Positions 1-5,935 of a DNA stretch of 5,935 nt are shown here, in pieces. Under the pieces are notes generated by a model, which was given only the letters and a program-made list of their open reading frames with translations, did no database searches and was not told the origin of the DNA. Source of the stretch: Candidatus Schekmanbacteria bacterium (GTDB lineage Bacteria; Schekmanbacteria; GWA2-38-11; J061); the NCBI GenBank assembly GCA_003695725.1, contig RFHX01000041.1, positions 1 to 5,935 on the forward strand, in the 5' to 3' direction. Position 1 is the first letter of the stretch. Each line of letters starts with the position of its first letter. Made by a program: the position numbers and the translations under genes.

Positions 1-1323
1 ATATCAACAAAAAACAAAGAAGCCACATTGCTCATAGATGGCAAGATAAAGAAGACAATAATGATGAATGCCATAGCATTCAAAAATAATAATGGAGAGG
101 TTTACTCAGCCCTTGGAGTATATTCTGACATAACTGAAAAGAAGATATTAGAAGCCAAACTTCTACAATCTGAAAAGCTTTCAAGTCTCGGCACGATGGC
201 GGCGGGAATAGCTCATGAATTGAATAATCCTCTCCAAGGAATTGCAGGATTTTCCGAGCTACTTCTTAATGAAAAATGTAATGAAAAACAAATGGAAAAA
301 ATAAAACTTATCAATGAACAAGCAGAAAGGGCTTCATCAATCATAAAGGATTTACTAATCTTTTCAAGACAGAAAGCAGAGGAACAAAAACCATCAAACA
401 TCAACAAATTGATTGAGCAAGCTGTAAAAATGGTCTCCTATGGATTTAAAAACCATCAGATAGATATAGAGCTGAATCTACCTTCAGACATTCCCATCAT
501 AGATGTTTATGAAAACCGTATCGTGCAGATTTTCATCAATATTCTTAAAAATTCCTATCAGAATATGATTGTTCACAATCCCAAGGGGAAAATAACGATA
601 AAAACTTCTGTTGAAAACAAAACTCCATTTTTAAAAATTAAAAGTGATTGTAAAAAGGTATTAAAGATATCAATTGAAGATGAAGGAAGCGGCATAGAGA
701 GGGCTGTCATAAATAAAATATTCGATCCTTTCTTCTCCACCACAGAATCAAAAGAGAATATAGGTTTAGGGCTTTCAATTACATATTCAATCGTAAAAGA
801 ACATGACGGAGATATAATCATATCCTCTGAAAAAGGTAAAGGCACAAAAACTGAGATTTATTTGCCAATTCCTGATCCCAAAAAATCACCATTTGCAGCA
901 GAAAAGCCGCAAATATATAAAAAAGATGGAATGATTACTACAACTGCCGGAATGGTACTCATAATTTCCGATGACAGAAATGTAGGGAAAAACTTTTCAG
1001 AATTAAAAGGAAGACACCCTATCAATATTACTTTCGCTGAAAATGAAGAGGATGCAATAAAAAAGATTACAAATGAATATTTTCATTTGATTATTTGCGA
1101 TATAGATACAAAAGCAATCAACCCGGGAAACTTATATAAAAGGACAATTAAAATCAAAAAAAATCTATCCGATAAATTCATCTTCACAGGAGATGGAGAA
1201 TTAAATCCAAATGCCCGCAGATTCATAAATCTGACAGGATGCCCTTATCTACAAAAACCTCTTTCACAAAAAACTGTGAGAAATGTATTTCACAAACTTA
1301 TCGATATTGAATCACTTCAATAA
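1..1323 (+). CDS. Hybrid-type sensor histidine kinase, 5' end outside window (PAS/PAC - HisKA - HATPase_c - receiver-like)
   Basis: The frame is open to base 1, so the gene starts upstream; the TTG at 28 is not a credible start because PAS-like sequence continues through it. Numbering from base 1, residues 1-56 are the end of a PAS domain closing with a PAC-type SDITEKK motif. HisKA follows, with H-box HELNNPL and phospho-acceptor H72 (bases 214-216). The ATPase domain has the N-box (NILKN, N184), G1 (DEGSG, D227), F-box (FDPFFSTT) and G2 (GLGL at 255-258). This pattern resembles NtrB-like kinases. After a linker (about 290-317), residues 318-440 look like a receiver domain: acidic pair D324/D325, phospho-acceptor D367 in IICDID, T396 and K419 in QKPL. 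By family knowledge it would autophosphorylate on His and may relay to its own Asp. The first Gly of the usual G2 GxGLGL is Asn (N253). The sensed signal and partner regulator are unknown. The gene converges with the minus-strand gene across 23 bp. Confidence 0.94.
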   Translation: MSTKNKEATLLIDGKIKKTIMMNAIAFKNNNGEVYSALGVYSDITEKKILEAKLLQSEKLSSLGTMAAGIAHELNNPLQGIAGFSELLLNEKCNEKQMEKIKLINEQAERASSIIKDLLIFSRQKAEEQKPSNINKLIEQAVKMVSYGFKNHQIDIELNLPSDIPIIDVYENRIVQIFINILKNSYQNMIVHNPKGKITIKTSVENKTPFLKIKSDCKKVLKISIEDEGSGIERAVINKIFDPFFSTTESKENIGLGLSITYSIVKEHDGDIIISSEKGKGTKTEIYLPIPDPKKSPFAAEKPQIYKKDGMITTTAGMVLIISDDRNVGKNFSELKGRHPINITFAENEEDAIKKITNEYFHLIICDIDTKAINPGNLYKRTIKIKKNLSDKFIFTGDGELNPNARRFINLTGCPYLQKPLSQKTVRNVFHKLIDIESLQ

Positions 1324-1346
1324 GCTAATTTTACCTCCTTCTTCAA

Positions 1347-1802
1347 TCAAATCTCACTTATTTTAAAAGCACAAATATTGCCCCCTTTCAATATATGGCT
1401 CTTTTCTTCGGCTTTAAGTATTCCATATTTCTCGAGCAATTCAAAATCGTTATAACATACTGCTTCACAGGGTGGGGACATATTATATTTTTTTGTTGCC
1501 TTTAAATGAGGACAATTGCCAAGATATTCATACCAAACCTTTCTGCCTTCTTCGGTTTTTTCCTCAATTCTCAATTCCCACTCAAAAACTTCTGCCGCAT
1601 TTTTTTCTCCTGCCATCATTTCGTCCAATGATAAATCTTTAATCTTTTCATAGCTTTTTTTGAATTTCTCTTCTGTTACTCTTTTAAAAATCTCTTTTCC
1701 TTTCTTCTCACCATAGGATTTTTTGAGATTCTCCAATAATTCAGGCAGGTAAAGGGCAAATCTTTCAAGTAAAACATCTTTCTGTTTTTTCAAAAAATCC
1801 AT
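1347..1802 (-). CDS. Small cysteine-containing protein, L-2-amino-thiazoline-4-carboxylate hydrolase-like family (tentative)
   Basis: This 151-residue soluble protein has no signal peptide or membrane segment. Residues 1-60 are a Lys/Glu-rich, strongly helical region. The C-terminal half carries a cysteine pattern: C97-P-H99, C112-x3-C116 and C144 in a GGNICAFKI tail. The layout of a helical N-terminus, a CP motif, a C-x3-C pair and a closing G-G/D-x-x-C-x-F strand resembles the ATC hydrolase-like family (PF14196 type). That assignment is from memory and is tentative. Characterised ATC hydrolases open a thiazoline ring on the route to L-cysteine, but most relatives have no proven function, so the substrate is not assigned. 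The ATG start is supported by an AAGGAG ribosome site 7 nt upstream. It lies 46 bp downstream of the glycosyltransferase on the same strand and is probably co-transcribed with it. A metal-binding or redox role for the cysteines is the main alternative. Confidence 0.82.
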   Translation of the reverse strand: MDFLKKQKDVLLERFALYLPELLENLKKSYGEKKGKEIFKRVTEEKFKKSYEKIKDLSLDEMMAGEKNAAEVFEWELRIEEKTEEGRKVWYEYLGNCPHLKATKKYNMSPPCEAVCYNDFELLEKYGILKAEEKSHILKGGNICAFKISEI

Positions 1803-1809
1803 ATTCTTT

Positions 1810-1815
1810 CTCCTT
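1810..1815 (-). promoter_or_regulatory. Ribosome binding site of the 151-residue protein
   Basis: Read on the minus strand this is AAGGAG, followed by a 7-nt spacer and the ATG at 1802-1800. It is the strongest Shine-Dalgarno match in the window and fixes the start of that gene. Confidence 0.8.
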
Positions 1816-1848
1816 AAAATTTCTCAAGCACAAAGAAAAAAGCTAAAT

Positions 1849-3006
1849 TTAAACTCTTCTCTTACTTATTAAATTATGATAAATCACTTCAAGGCGGTCT
1901 AAAATTTTCTTCCAGGAGAAATCTTTAATAACGATTTCTCTTCCCTTTTTGCCCATTTGTCTTCTTAAATCTTCATTTTCTAACAACTTATCAATAGCAT
2001 ATGCCAAATCCTTTACATTTCCGGGATTAACGACATACCCATTTTCACCGTCTCTGACGACTTCCGGCACACCTCCTACTTTCGTAGAAATCACAGGAGT
2101 TTCACAAGCAAGCGCTTCAAGATTCACTATACCGTAATCCTCAAAGATTGACGGCAAAACGAACAGGGAAACGCTTTGGAAAAGTTTAATTTTTTCCTCA
2201 TCGCTTGGAATTCCAATATATTCAATCTTGTGAAATCCTTTTTCATTTTCTCTTTCAGCTTTTTTCATAACTATCTTGAAATACTCATCATCTGCCGCTT
2301 GCCCGGCAATCAAAAGAATTGATGGATTTTTAACCAATGACATTGCCTCTACAAGGATATTCAATCCTTTACGAGGCTCAATTCGTGAAAGGAAAAGAAT
2401 CGTATTTTTTCCCCTTTCAATCTCTGACGGTTTAAACAGCTCTGTATTCACTCCATGATAAAGGTAATCGCTTTTATCCTCAGGAATTCCAAGCTGATGT
2501 AAAAGCCCCAACGAATGTTTTGTGGATGTCAGATAATAATCACTTGTCTTGGAAAGTACATATCTCCATAGCGGATGCTTCATATAAAAGGTAAATTGCT
2601 CTGTTAATGTAATACAACAATGAATCTTCGGCACTTTCAAAAAAAGGGAAAAAAAAGGAAAAGTTAAATCAATCATATCAAAAAAATTTAGGATATCATA
2701 TTCTTTTACAATCCTTCTGAAACCGGGCGATGGAATAGCACCACAATTTATAAAATTTAAAACATTACTTTTTTCCCCCTTACGGAGGGGAACAGGGTTT
2801 ATCGAAGGCAACCTTGTTACTTTAACACCTTCATCAAAAAAAGTTTCTTTCTTCCATTGAGGATACCAAAATTCATCTATGTAAAGACTAATGACATCTG
2901 CTTTATGTCCTCTCTCTGAAAGTCCTTTTGAGAGGTCTTTCAGCAGAGGTCTAATCGCTCCCTGAATATTGAATGAATAATGGGGAACAGCAAAAAGAAT
3001 CTTCAA
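1849..3006 (-). CDS. GT4-family glycosyltransferase (GT-B fold, retaining)
   Basis: This 385-residue protein has normal full length for the family. The N-terminal acceptor-side Rossmann domain begins MKILFAVPHYS and has a glycine loop (IQGAIRP, residues 14-20), weaker than the common GG form, followed by a helix ending in SERGHKADVIS. The C-terminal donor domain begins near residue 202 with LFLSRIEPRKG. R208 and K213 there are the usual diphosphate-contacting pair. The GT4 signature E-x7-E is complete, E289 to E297 (EDYGIVNLE), followed by ACETPVIST and GGVPEVV. By family knowledge it transfers a sugar from a nucleotide donor to a lipid-linked or glycan acceptor on the cytoplasmic face of the membrane; donor and acceptor cannot be read from sequence. 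The start is TTG, chosen because AAGGA lies 9 nt upstream and the protein begins exactly at the expected first beta strand. It is divergent from the GT-C gene and precedes the 151-residue gene. Confidence 0.95.
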   Translation of the reverse strand: MKILFAVPHYSFNIQGAIRPLLKDLSKGLSERGHKADVISLYIDEFWYPQWKKETFFDEGVKVTRLPSINPVPLRKGEKSNVLNFINCGAIPSPGFRRIVKEYDILNFFDMIDLTFPFFSLFLKVPKIHCCITLTEQFTFYMKHPLWRYVLSKTSDYYLTSTKHSLGLLHQLGIPEDKSDYLYHGVNTELFKPSEIERGKNTILFLSRIEPRKGLNILVEAMSLVKNPSILLIAGQAADDEYFKIVMKKAERENEKGFHKIEYIGIPSDEEKIKLFQSVSLFVLPSIFEDYGIVNLEALACETPVISTKVGGVPEVVRDGENGYVVNPGNVKDLAYAIDKLLENEDLRRQMGKKGREIVIKDFSWKKILDRLEVIYHNLISKRRV

Positions 3007-3015
3007 GATTTCTAT

Positions 3016-3020
3016 TCCTT
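3016..3020 (-). promoter_or_regulatory. Ribosome binding site supporting the TTG start of the GT4 gene
   Basis: Read on the minus strand this is AAGGA, 9 nt before the TTG at 3006-3004. No ATG or GTG in this frame lies between it and the TTG, so it decides the start. Confidence 0.65.
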
Positions 3021-3078
3021 TATTGTAGAAAAAAAGTTAAAATTAAAAAGTTGAGACAAATTTTAAAGAATCACAACA

Positions 3079-3107
3079 TTTATTGGTACATTCAAAAACA
3101 AGTTCAA
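3079..3107 (-). promoter_or_regulatory. Weak candidate promoter for the GT4 / 151-residue transcript
   Basis: On the minus strand, TTGAAC (3107-3102) and AATAAA (3084-3079) are separated by 17 bp. Each matches the sigma-70 consensus at 4 of 6 positions. They lie in the 132-bp spacer between the divergent glycosyltransferases, about 70 bp before the GT4 start. In sequence this AT-rich such a match can easily arise by chance. No better promoter was found for the plus-strand gene in the same spacer. Confidence 0.22.
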
Positions 3108-3138
3108 AACGAAAAAAATAAATAACACATACAGCCAA

Positions 3139-4461
3139 TTGCTAATATTGAAGCAAATTCTATCATATTTAAAGAAAATACCAATTCTTTTTATCGTTGT
3201 TTTTCTAATCTATAATCTAAATCTGAGAGAGATAAGCGCAGGAGATACTATCCCTGCAAAATACATTCCTATCAGCATCTTAACAGAATTTGACCTTGAC
3301 CTCGATGAATTTCCTTATCTATACAATAGCCCGGGAAACAAGGAATACCTTTTTATTCAAAAAACAGAAAAAGGTCATTGGTATTCAAGCTATCCTGTGG
3401 TTCCTGGTATTATCGCTCTCCCCATATATGCGCCTGCAATACTTTCAGGAATGAAAATCAATCCAAAACATATCGATATATTAGCCAAAGTCTCGGCATC
3501 TGTTATTGCTGTCTTTTCAGTAATTTTCATCTTTATGACATTAAAATTTTTCGTAGATGAAGATACAGCTTTTTTATGGGCAGTTGTCTATGCTTTCGCA
3601 ACTTCAACTTGGTCAGTATCTTCACAAGGACTCTGGCAGCATGGACCAGTTGAACTTTTTATCTCTATGGGAATCTACTTTTTTGTCAAAGATGAAAGGA
3701 GAAAAGGAAATTTTATTCTTTCTTCCCTCTCTTTTTCTCTTGCAGTTGCCACAAGAATGCCCACAGCAATAATAGCTGCATCCGTTTTCATCTATGTTTT
3801 AATGTATCATCGGAAAAAGATAATTACTTTCATTTTGCCGGCACTTTTGGTTGCCATTATGCTGTTTTCATACAACATCTACCATTTTGGAAATCTTTTC
3901 GGCGGAAATGACCTCCTTGAAAAAAAGATGCTCATTACTAAGGGCATACCTTCTATCTGGACATTAAACTTTTTACCCGGATTGGCAGGTCTCTTAGTAT
4001 CTCCCAGCAGAGGAATCGTAGTTTTTTCTCCGGTATTGATTTTCTCTTTTCTTTCTTTCTACCACCTTTTTAAAGATAGAGAAAAGATCTTCTTCAAATA
4101 TATTGCTTTTTCAGCTTTGGCATACATTCTTCTATTCAGTTTTTACCGCTCTTGGTGGGCAGGCCATACATTTGGCTATCGTTATTTAATTGATATAATC
4201 CCTATTCTCTGCATCGTCGGAGCATTTTACAGCCAAAATTTTATATCAAAGAAATGGCTAAAAGCCATTTTCATTCTTTTTCTTGTCTTATCAATATTCG
4301 TCCAAATATTAGGCGCATTCAATTATCCAGCAGGATGGAACAACATTCCACAAAATATTGATAAGTCACCTGAAAGGAATTGGGACTTTTTAGATAACCA
4401 AATTTTAAGATGCATAAAAAAAGGTGCTAGGTATCCTCTTTTCCTTCGAAAAGATTATTAG
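3139..4461 (+). CDS. GT-C fold, PMT/RgtA-D-like integral membrane glycosyltransferase
   Basis: This is a membrane protein of about 440 residues with roughly 10-12 hydrophobic segments (for example near 13-26, 84-105, 113-138, 144-160, 168-184, 228-247, 293-312, 319-337, 349-366 and 372-393). After the first helix comes a long loop (about 27-83) with E31, D36 in AGDTIPAKY and LDLDEF. Acidic residues in this first outer loop are the usual catalytic site of GT-C enzymes. Further family-like motifs are GLWQHGP (164-170), LVSPSRGIVVFSP (286-298) and FGYRYLIDIIP (345-355). GT-C enzymes take sugars from polyprenyl-phosphate donors and act on the outer side of the membrane; the acceptor here (lipid, glycan or protein) is unknown. 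The start is uncertain: TTG at 3139 is the first conventional start after an in-frame TAA at 3064, TTG at 3148 is an alternative, and neither has a clear ribosome site. It is divergent from the GT4 gene and convergent with the transporter. Confidence 0.88.
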   Translation: MLILKQILSYLKKIPILFIVVFLIYNLNLREISAGDTIPAKYIPISILTEFDLDLDEFPYLYNSPGNKEYLFIQKTEKGHWYSSYPVVPGIIALPIYAPAILSGMKINPKHIDILAKVSASVIAVFSVIFIFMTLKFFVDEDTAFLWAVVYAFATSTWSVSSQGLWQHGPVELFISMGIYFFVKDERRKGNFILSSLSFSLAVATRMPTAIIAASVFIYVLMYHRKKIITFILPALLVAIMLFSYNIYHFGNLFGGNDLLEKKMLITKGIPSIWTLNFLPGLAGLLVSPSRGIVVFSPVLIFSFLSFYHLFKDREKIFFKYIAFSALAYILLFSFYRSWWAGHTFGYRYLIDIIPILCIVGAFYSQNFISKKWLKAIFILFLVLSIFVQILGAFNYPAGWNNIPQNIDKSPERNWDFLDNQILRCIKKGARYPLFLRKDY

Positions 4462-4535
4462 TTGGAAAACTTGATATTTCAAAAATCGCCTTTTCTCTGC
4501 CTCTTCATAAATTTATCATTATTCGACTAATAATC
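4453..4535. repeat. Inverted repeat joining the 3' ends of two convergent genes
   Basis: The left arm (4453-4466) and right arm (4522-4535) pair over 14 positions in plus-strand RNA. Ten are perfect (GATTATTAGT with ACTAATAATC), followed by G-U, G-C, G-U and A-U pairs, around a 55-nt loop. The left arm contains the TAG stop of the GT-C gene; the right arm covers the last codons of the transporter. It could act as a two-way transcript end or RNA stabiliser. However, the stem is AT-rich, the loop is long and no T-run follows on the plus strand, so it is not a classic intrinsic terminator. The repeat itself is certain; a function is not. Confidence 0.4.
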
Positions 4536-5829
4536 CCCTTGCTCTCATCTCTTCAGTCCTGATTTTTTTCCATCTCATAACAGCATAAAGAAAGACGAAA
4601 AAGTCAGCGGCACCAGTTAAAACAAAAGGGAGTGTATTGCTCACATAGTCAAATAAAAAACCTCCCAACTCTAAGAAAACAATAACTCCCACAGCGCCAA
4701 AACTATTGTATGCACCAAGAATAGAACCTACCAATTCGCGCGGTGAAAGGTCAGATGTAAGAGTCATTGCTCCTACGCCTTCTGAATGAATTCCCAATGC
4801 GCAAAGAAGCGTACATATAAGAAAAGGTTTTGAGAAGGGATTATCTATGAGGCCTATAAGCATATAGGCAACTCCGCTTGAAAAAAGGCCAAAAGCGAGA
4901 GTGGGAAGCCTGCCCAACTTTTCAGCCATATATCCCCAAAGGGCATAAGAAAGCAAACCAACAGCACTTGAAATACCAATAACCATCCCTCCTTCGGCAA
5001 CTGCCTGTGAAGGAGTTTTGCCAAAATCAGCGGCAACCTTTGTTACCCATATCATTACGAACATTCCAAGGATAATGACATCTGCACGAGCCGCAAAGGC
5101 AGAAGCATAGGTAAGCTTCAATCCTGAGCTTTCCTTTAGGACAGGAATTATCCTTTTCCATTCTACCTTTTTTCTTTCCTTTTCGCCCATCACATCCACG
5201 ACACCGAAACTTGTGACTGTTGAAAAAATAAGCGAAATAATTCCTGCCAAAAGAAAAACATTTATAACTCCAATAAGAGCCGGTAATTTTGAAAATAGTG
5301 CAAAGGCAAGCATCGAACCAAATGTGAAGGCAAATCCCATTATTGCCATTATCTTACCTCTGCCTTCAGGATATGTGTAATCCGTAAGAATTGCCTGAAT
5401 GAGGGGCCAGATAAAAAGAAGCGCTATCCCCAAAAGCCAACGTGCAATAAAAACTGTGGGAAGGCCTCCCAAGCCAAATAAATTACCCGCTTTTCCAGAC
5501 AAACCCAAAAGGGCAAAAAAAATGCCTGCAAAGAGAAATCCATAGGAAACAAGGCGTTTTCTTCCAAATTTATCTGATAATAGCCCTACAAATCCCACAC
5601 AAATCATTCCCATAATCTCATTTACTATTGCAATACTCGTATTGATTACTCCCTGATTCCCTTTACTGATTCCAATCTCTTCTTGAAGGAAAAGGGGCAG
5701 AATTACAGAAGGCAGCGCAGCAAGAATCATAACAATCGTTGCAAGAATATAAACCACTGTTACATTATGGGGCTTAACTCCTTTGCGAAGGCTAATGCCT
5801 ATAAAAGTTTCTGATTTTTTATGCAGCAT
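4519..5829 (-). CDS. Major facilitator superfamily (MFS) transporter, substrate unknown
   Basis: This 436-residue protein has the usual MFS length and about 12 hydrophobic helices split by a charged central loop (about 212-240, with the run EKERKKVEWKR). The MFS signature loop between helices 2 and 3 is clear: GLLSDKFGRKRLV (82-94, D86, R90). Its pseudo-repeat lies between helices 8 and 9: GYMAEKLGRLPTL (299-311). R130 in helix 4 sits where motif-B arginines usually lie. R248 and D250 at the start of helix 7 (AARADVI) and E350 in helix 10 (GIHSEGVGAM) are buried charged residues that may couple ions or bind substrate. The family moves small solutes across the inner membrane by uniport or ion coupling. 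Sequence alone does not tell drug efflux from metabolite uptake, and no neighbour helps. ATG is the start; there is no Shine-Dalgarno, and a -10-like box lies just upstream. The gene looks somewhat richer in G+C than its neighbours, probably because the protein is rich in Ala and Gly. Confidence 0.94.
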   Translation of the reverse strand: MLHKKSETFIGISLRKGVKPHNVTVVYILATIVMILAALPSVILPLFLQEEIGISKGNQGVINTSIAIVNEIMGMICVGFVGLLSDKFGRKRLVSYGFLFAGIFFALLGLSGKAGNLFGLGGLPTVFIARWLLGIALLFIWPLIQAILTDYTYPEGRGKIMAIMGFAFTFGSMLAFALFSKLPALIGVINVFLLAGIISLIFSTVTSFGVVDVMGEKERKKVEWKRIIPVLKESSGLKLTYASAFAARADVIILGMFVMIWVTKVAADFGKTPSQAVAEGGMVIGISSAVGLLSYALWGYMAEKLGRLPTLAFGLFSSGVAYMLIGLIDNPFSKPFLICTLLCALGIHSEGVGAMTLTSDLSPRELVGSILGAYNSFGAVGVIVFLELGGFLFDYVSNTLPFVLTGAADFFVFLYAVMRWKKIRTEEMRARGLLVE

Positions 5830-5834
5830 AATTT

Positions 5835-5840
5835 AGTATA
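5835..5840 (-). promoter_or_regulatory. -10-like element just upstream of the MFS gene (possible leaderless start)
   Basis: Read on the minus strand this is TATACT (5 of 6 to TATAAT), ending 5 nt before the ATG. If used, transcription would start at or within a few bases of the ATG, which agrees with the missing ribosome site. No good -35 box lies 16-18 bp upstream; that position is occupied by a small dyad. Confidence 0.35.
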
Positions 5841-5857
5841 ATTTTTTTGTTTGAAGT

Positions 5858-5871
5858 AATTGATACCAATT
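5858..5871. promoter_or_regulatory. Short dyad (AATTG-N4-CAATT), possible operator upstream of the MFS gene
   Basis: Perfect 5-bp arms flank a 4-bp spacer. The dyad lies about where the -35 box of the TATACT promoter would be, a common place for a regulator to bind. Dyads this short are frequent in AT-rich DNA, so the position is the only real argument. Confidence 0.2.
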
Positions 5872-5935
5872 TATAAATATTTCATTTTTTCAAACATATT
5901 TTTATTATTTATTCATATTTTTGTTAGTATAATGA

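Noticed and set aside
28-30. TTG as the start of the histidine kinase
   Set aside because: The frame is open to base 1 and PAS-like sequence runs through this codon, so the gene simply begins outside the window.
213-845. Minus-strand open frames of 64 and 90 codons inside the histidine kinase
   Set aside because: They are antisense to a well-supported gene, are rich in Ser/Phe as expected from complementing its codons, and have no recognisable domain.
1324-1346. Terminator between the kinase and the convergent small gene
   Set aside because: The gap is 23 bp with no hairpin and no T-run after a stem on either strand.
1949-2458. Plus-strand open frames of about 60 codons inside the GT4 gene
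   Set aside because: They are antisense to a complete GT4 enzyme with its catalytic motifs, and show no domain.
3378-3772. Plus-strand out-of-frame open frames inside the GT-C gene
   Set aside because: They lie in an alternative frame within a membrane protein whose own frame carries family motifs.
4507-4516. Perfect palindrome ATAAATTTAT between the GT-C and MFS genes
   Set aside because: It is a pure A/T 10-mer, common by chance, with no extension beyond ten bases.
4854-5036. Minus-strand 60-codon frame inside the MFS gene
   Set aside because: It lies in an alternative frame of the transporter; its hydrophobic look comes from the T-rich membrane-helix codons.
5928-5935. Plus-strand TATAAT with an ATG at 5932 as a new gene start
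   Set aside because: The ATG overlaps the -10 box itself and the window ends at once, so no gene can be supported.

Overview
This is a protein-coding stretch of an AT-rich bacterial chromosome (about one third G+C by eye; sample lines range from roughly 27% to 43%). It carries five genes packed with short gaps. Two-component signalling, a GT-B and a GT-C glycosyltransferase and an MFS transporter fit a free-living bacterium. Nothing in the sequence names the lineage. An uncultivated or metagenome-derived group is plausible, but that is a guess. I see no tRNA, rRNA, CRISPR array, insertion sequence or phage gene.

Layout, left to right: (1) 1-1323, plus strand, the 3' part of a sensor histidine kinase: the end of a PAS/PAC domain, then HisKA, HATPase_c and a C-terminal receiver-like domain. 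Its 5' end lies outside the window. (2) 1347-1802, minus strand, a small cysteine-containing protein resembling the L-2-amino-thiazoline-4-carboxylate hydrolase-like family. (3) 1849-3006, minus strand, a GT4-type glycosyltransferase with a TTG start. Genes 3 and 2 are probably one transcript (46 bp gap). (4) 3139-4461, plus strand, a multi-spanning GT-C/PMT-like membrane glycosyltransferase, divergent from gene 3 across a 132 bp AT-rich spacer. (5) 4519-5829, minus strand, a 12-helix MFS transporter convergent with gene 4. An inverted repeat joins the 3' ends of genes 4 and 5.

Taken together, the two divergent glycosyltransferases suggest assembly of a surface glycan or glycolipid. The GT4 enzyme would add sugars in the cytoplasm and the GT-C enzyme would act on the outer face of the membrane with a lipid-linked donor. 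No sugar-nucleotide synthesis genes, flippase or polymerase are visible, so the pathway cannot be named. The histidine kinase and the transporter have no visible functional tie to the glycosyltransferases.

I do not find a convincing undescribed system. The points most worth a second look are the receiver-like tail on the kinase, the repeat joining two convergent gene ends, the apparently leaderless start of the transporter, the unclear start of the GT-C gene, and the pairing of a thiazoline-hydrolase-like protein with a glycosyltransferase.
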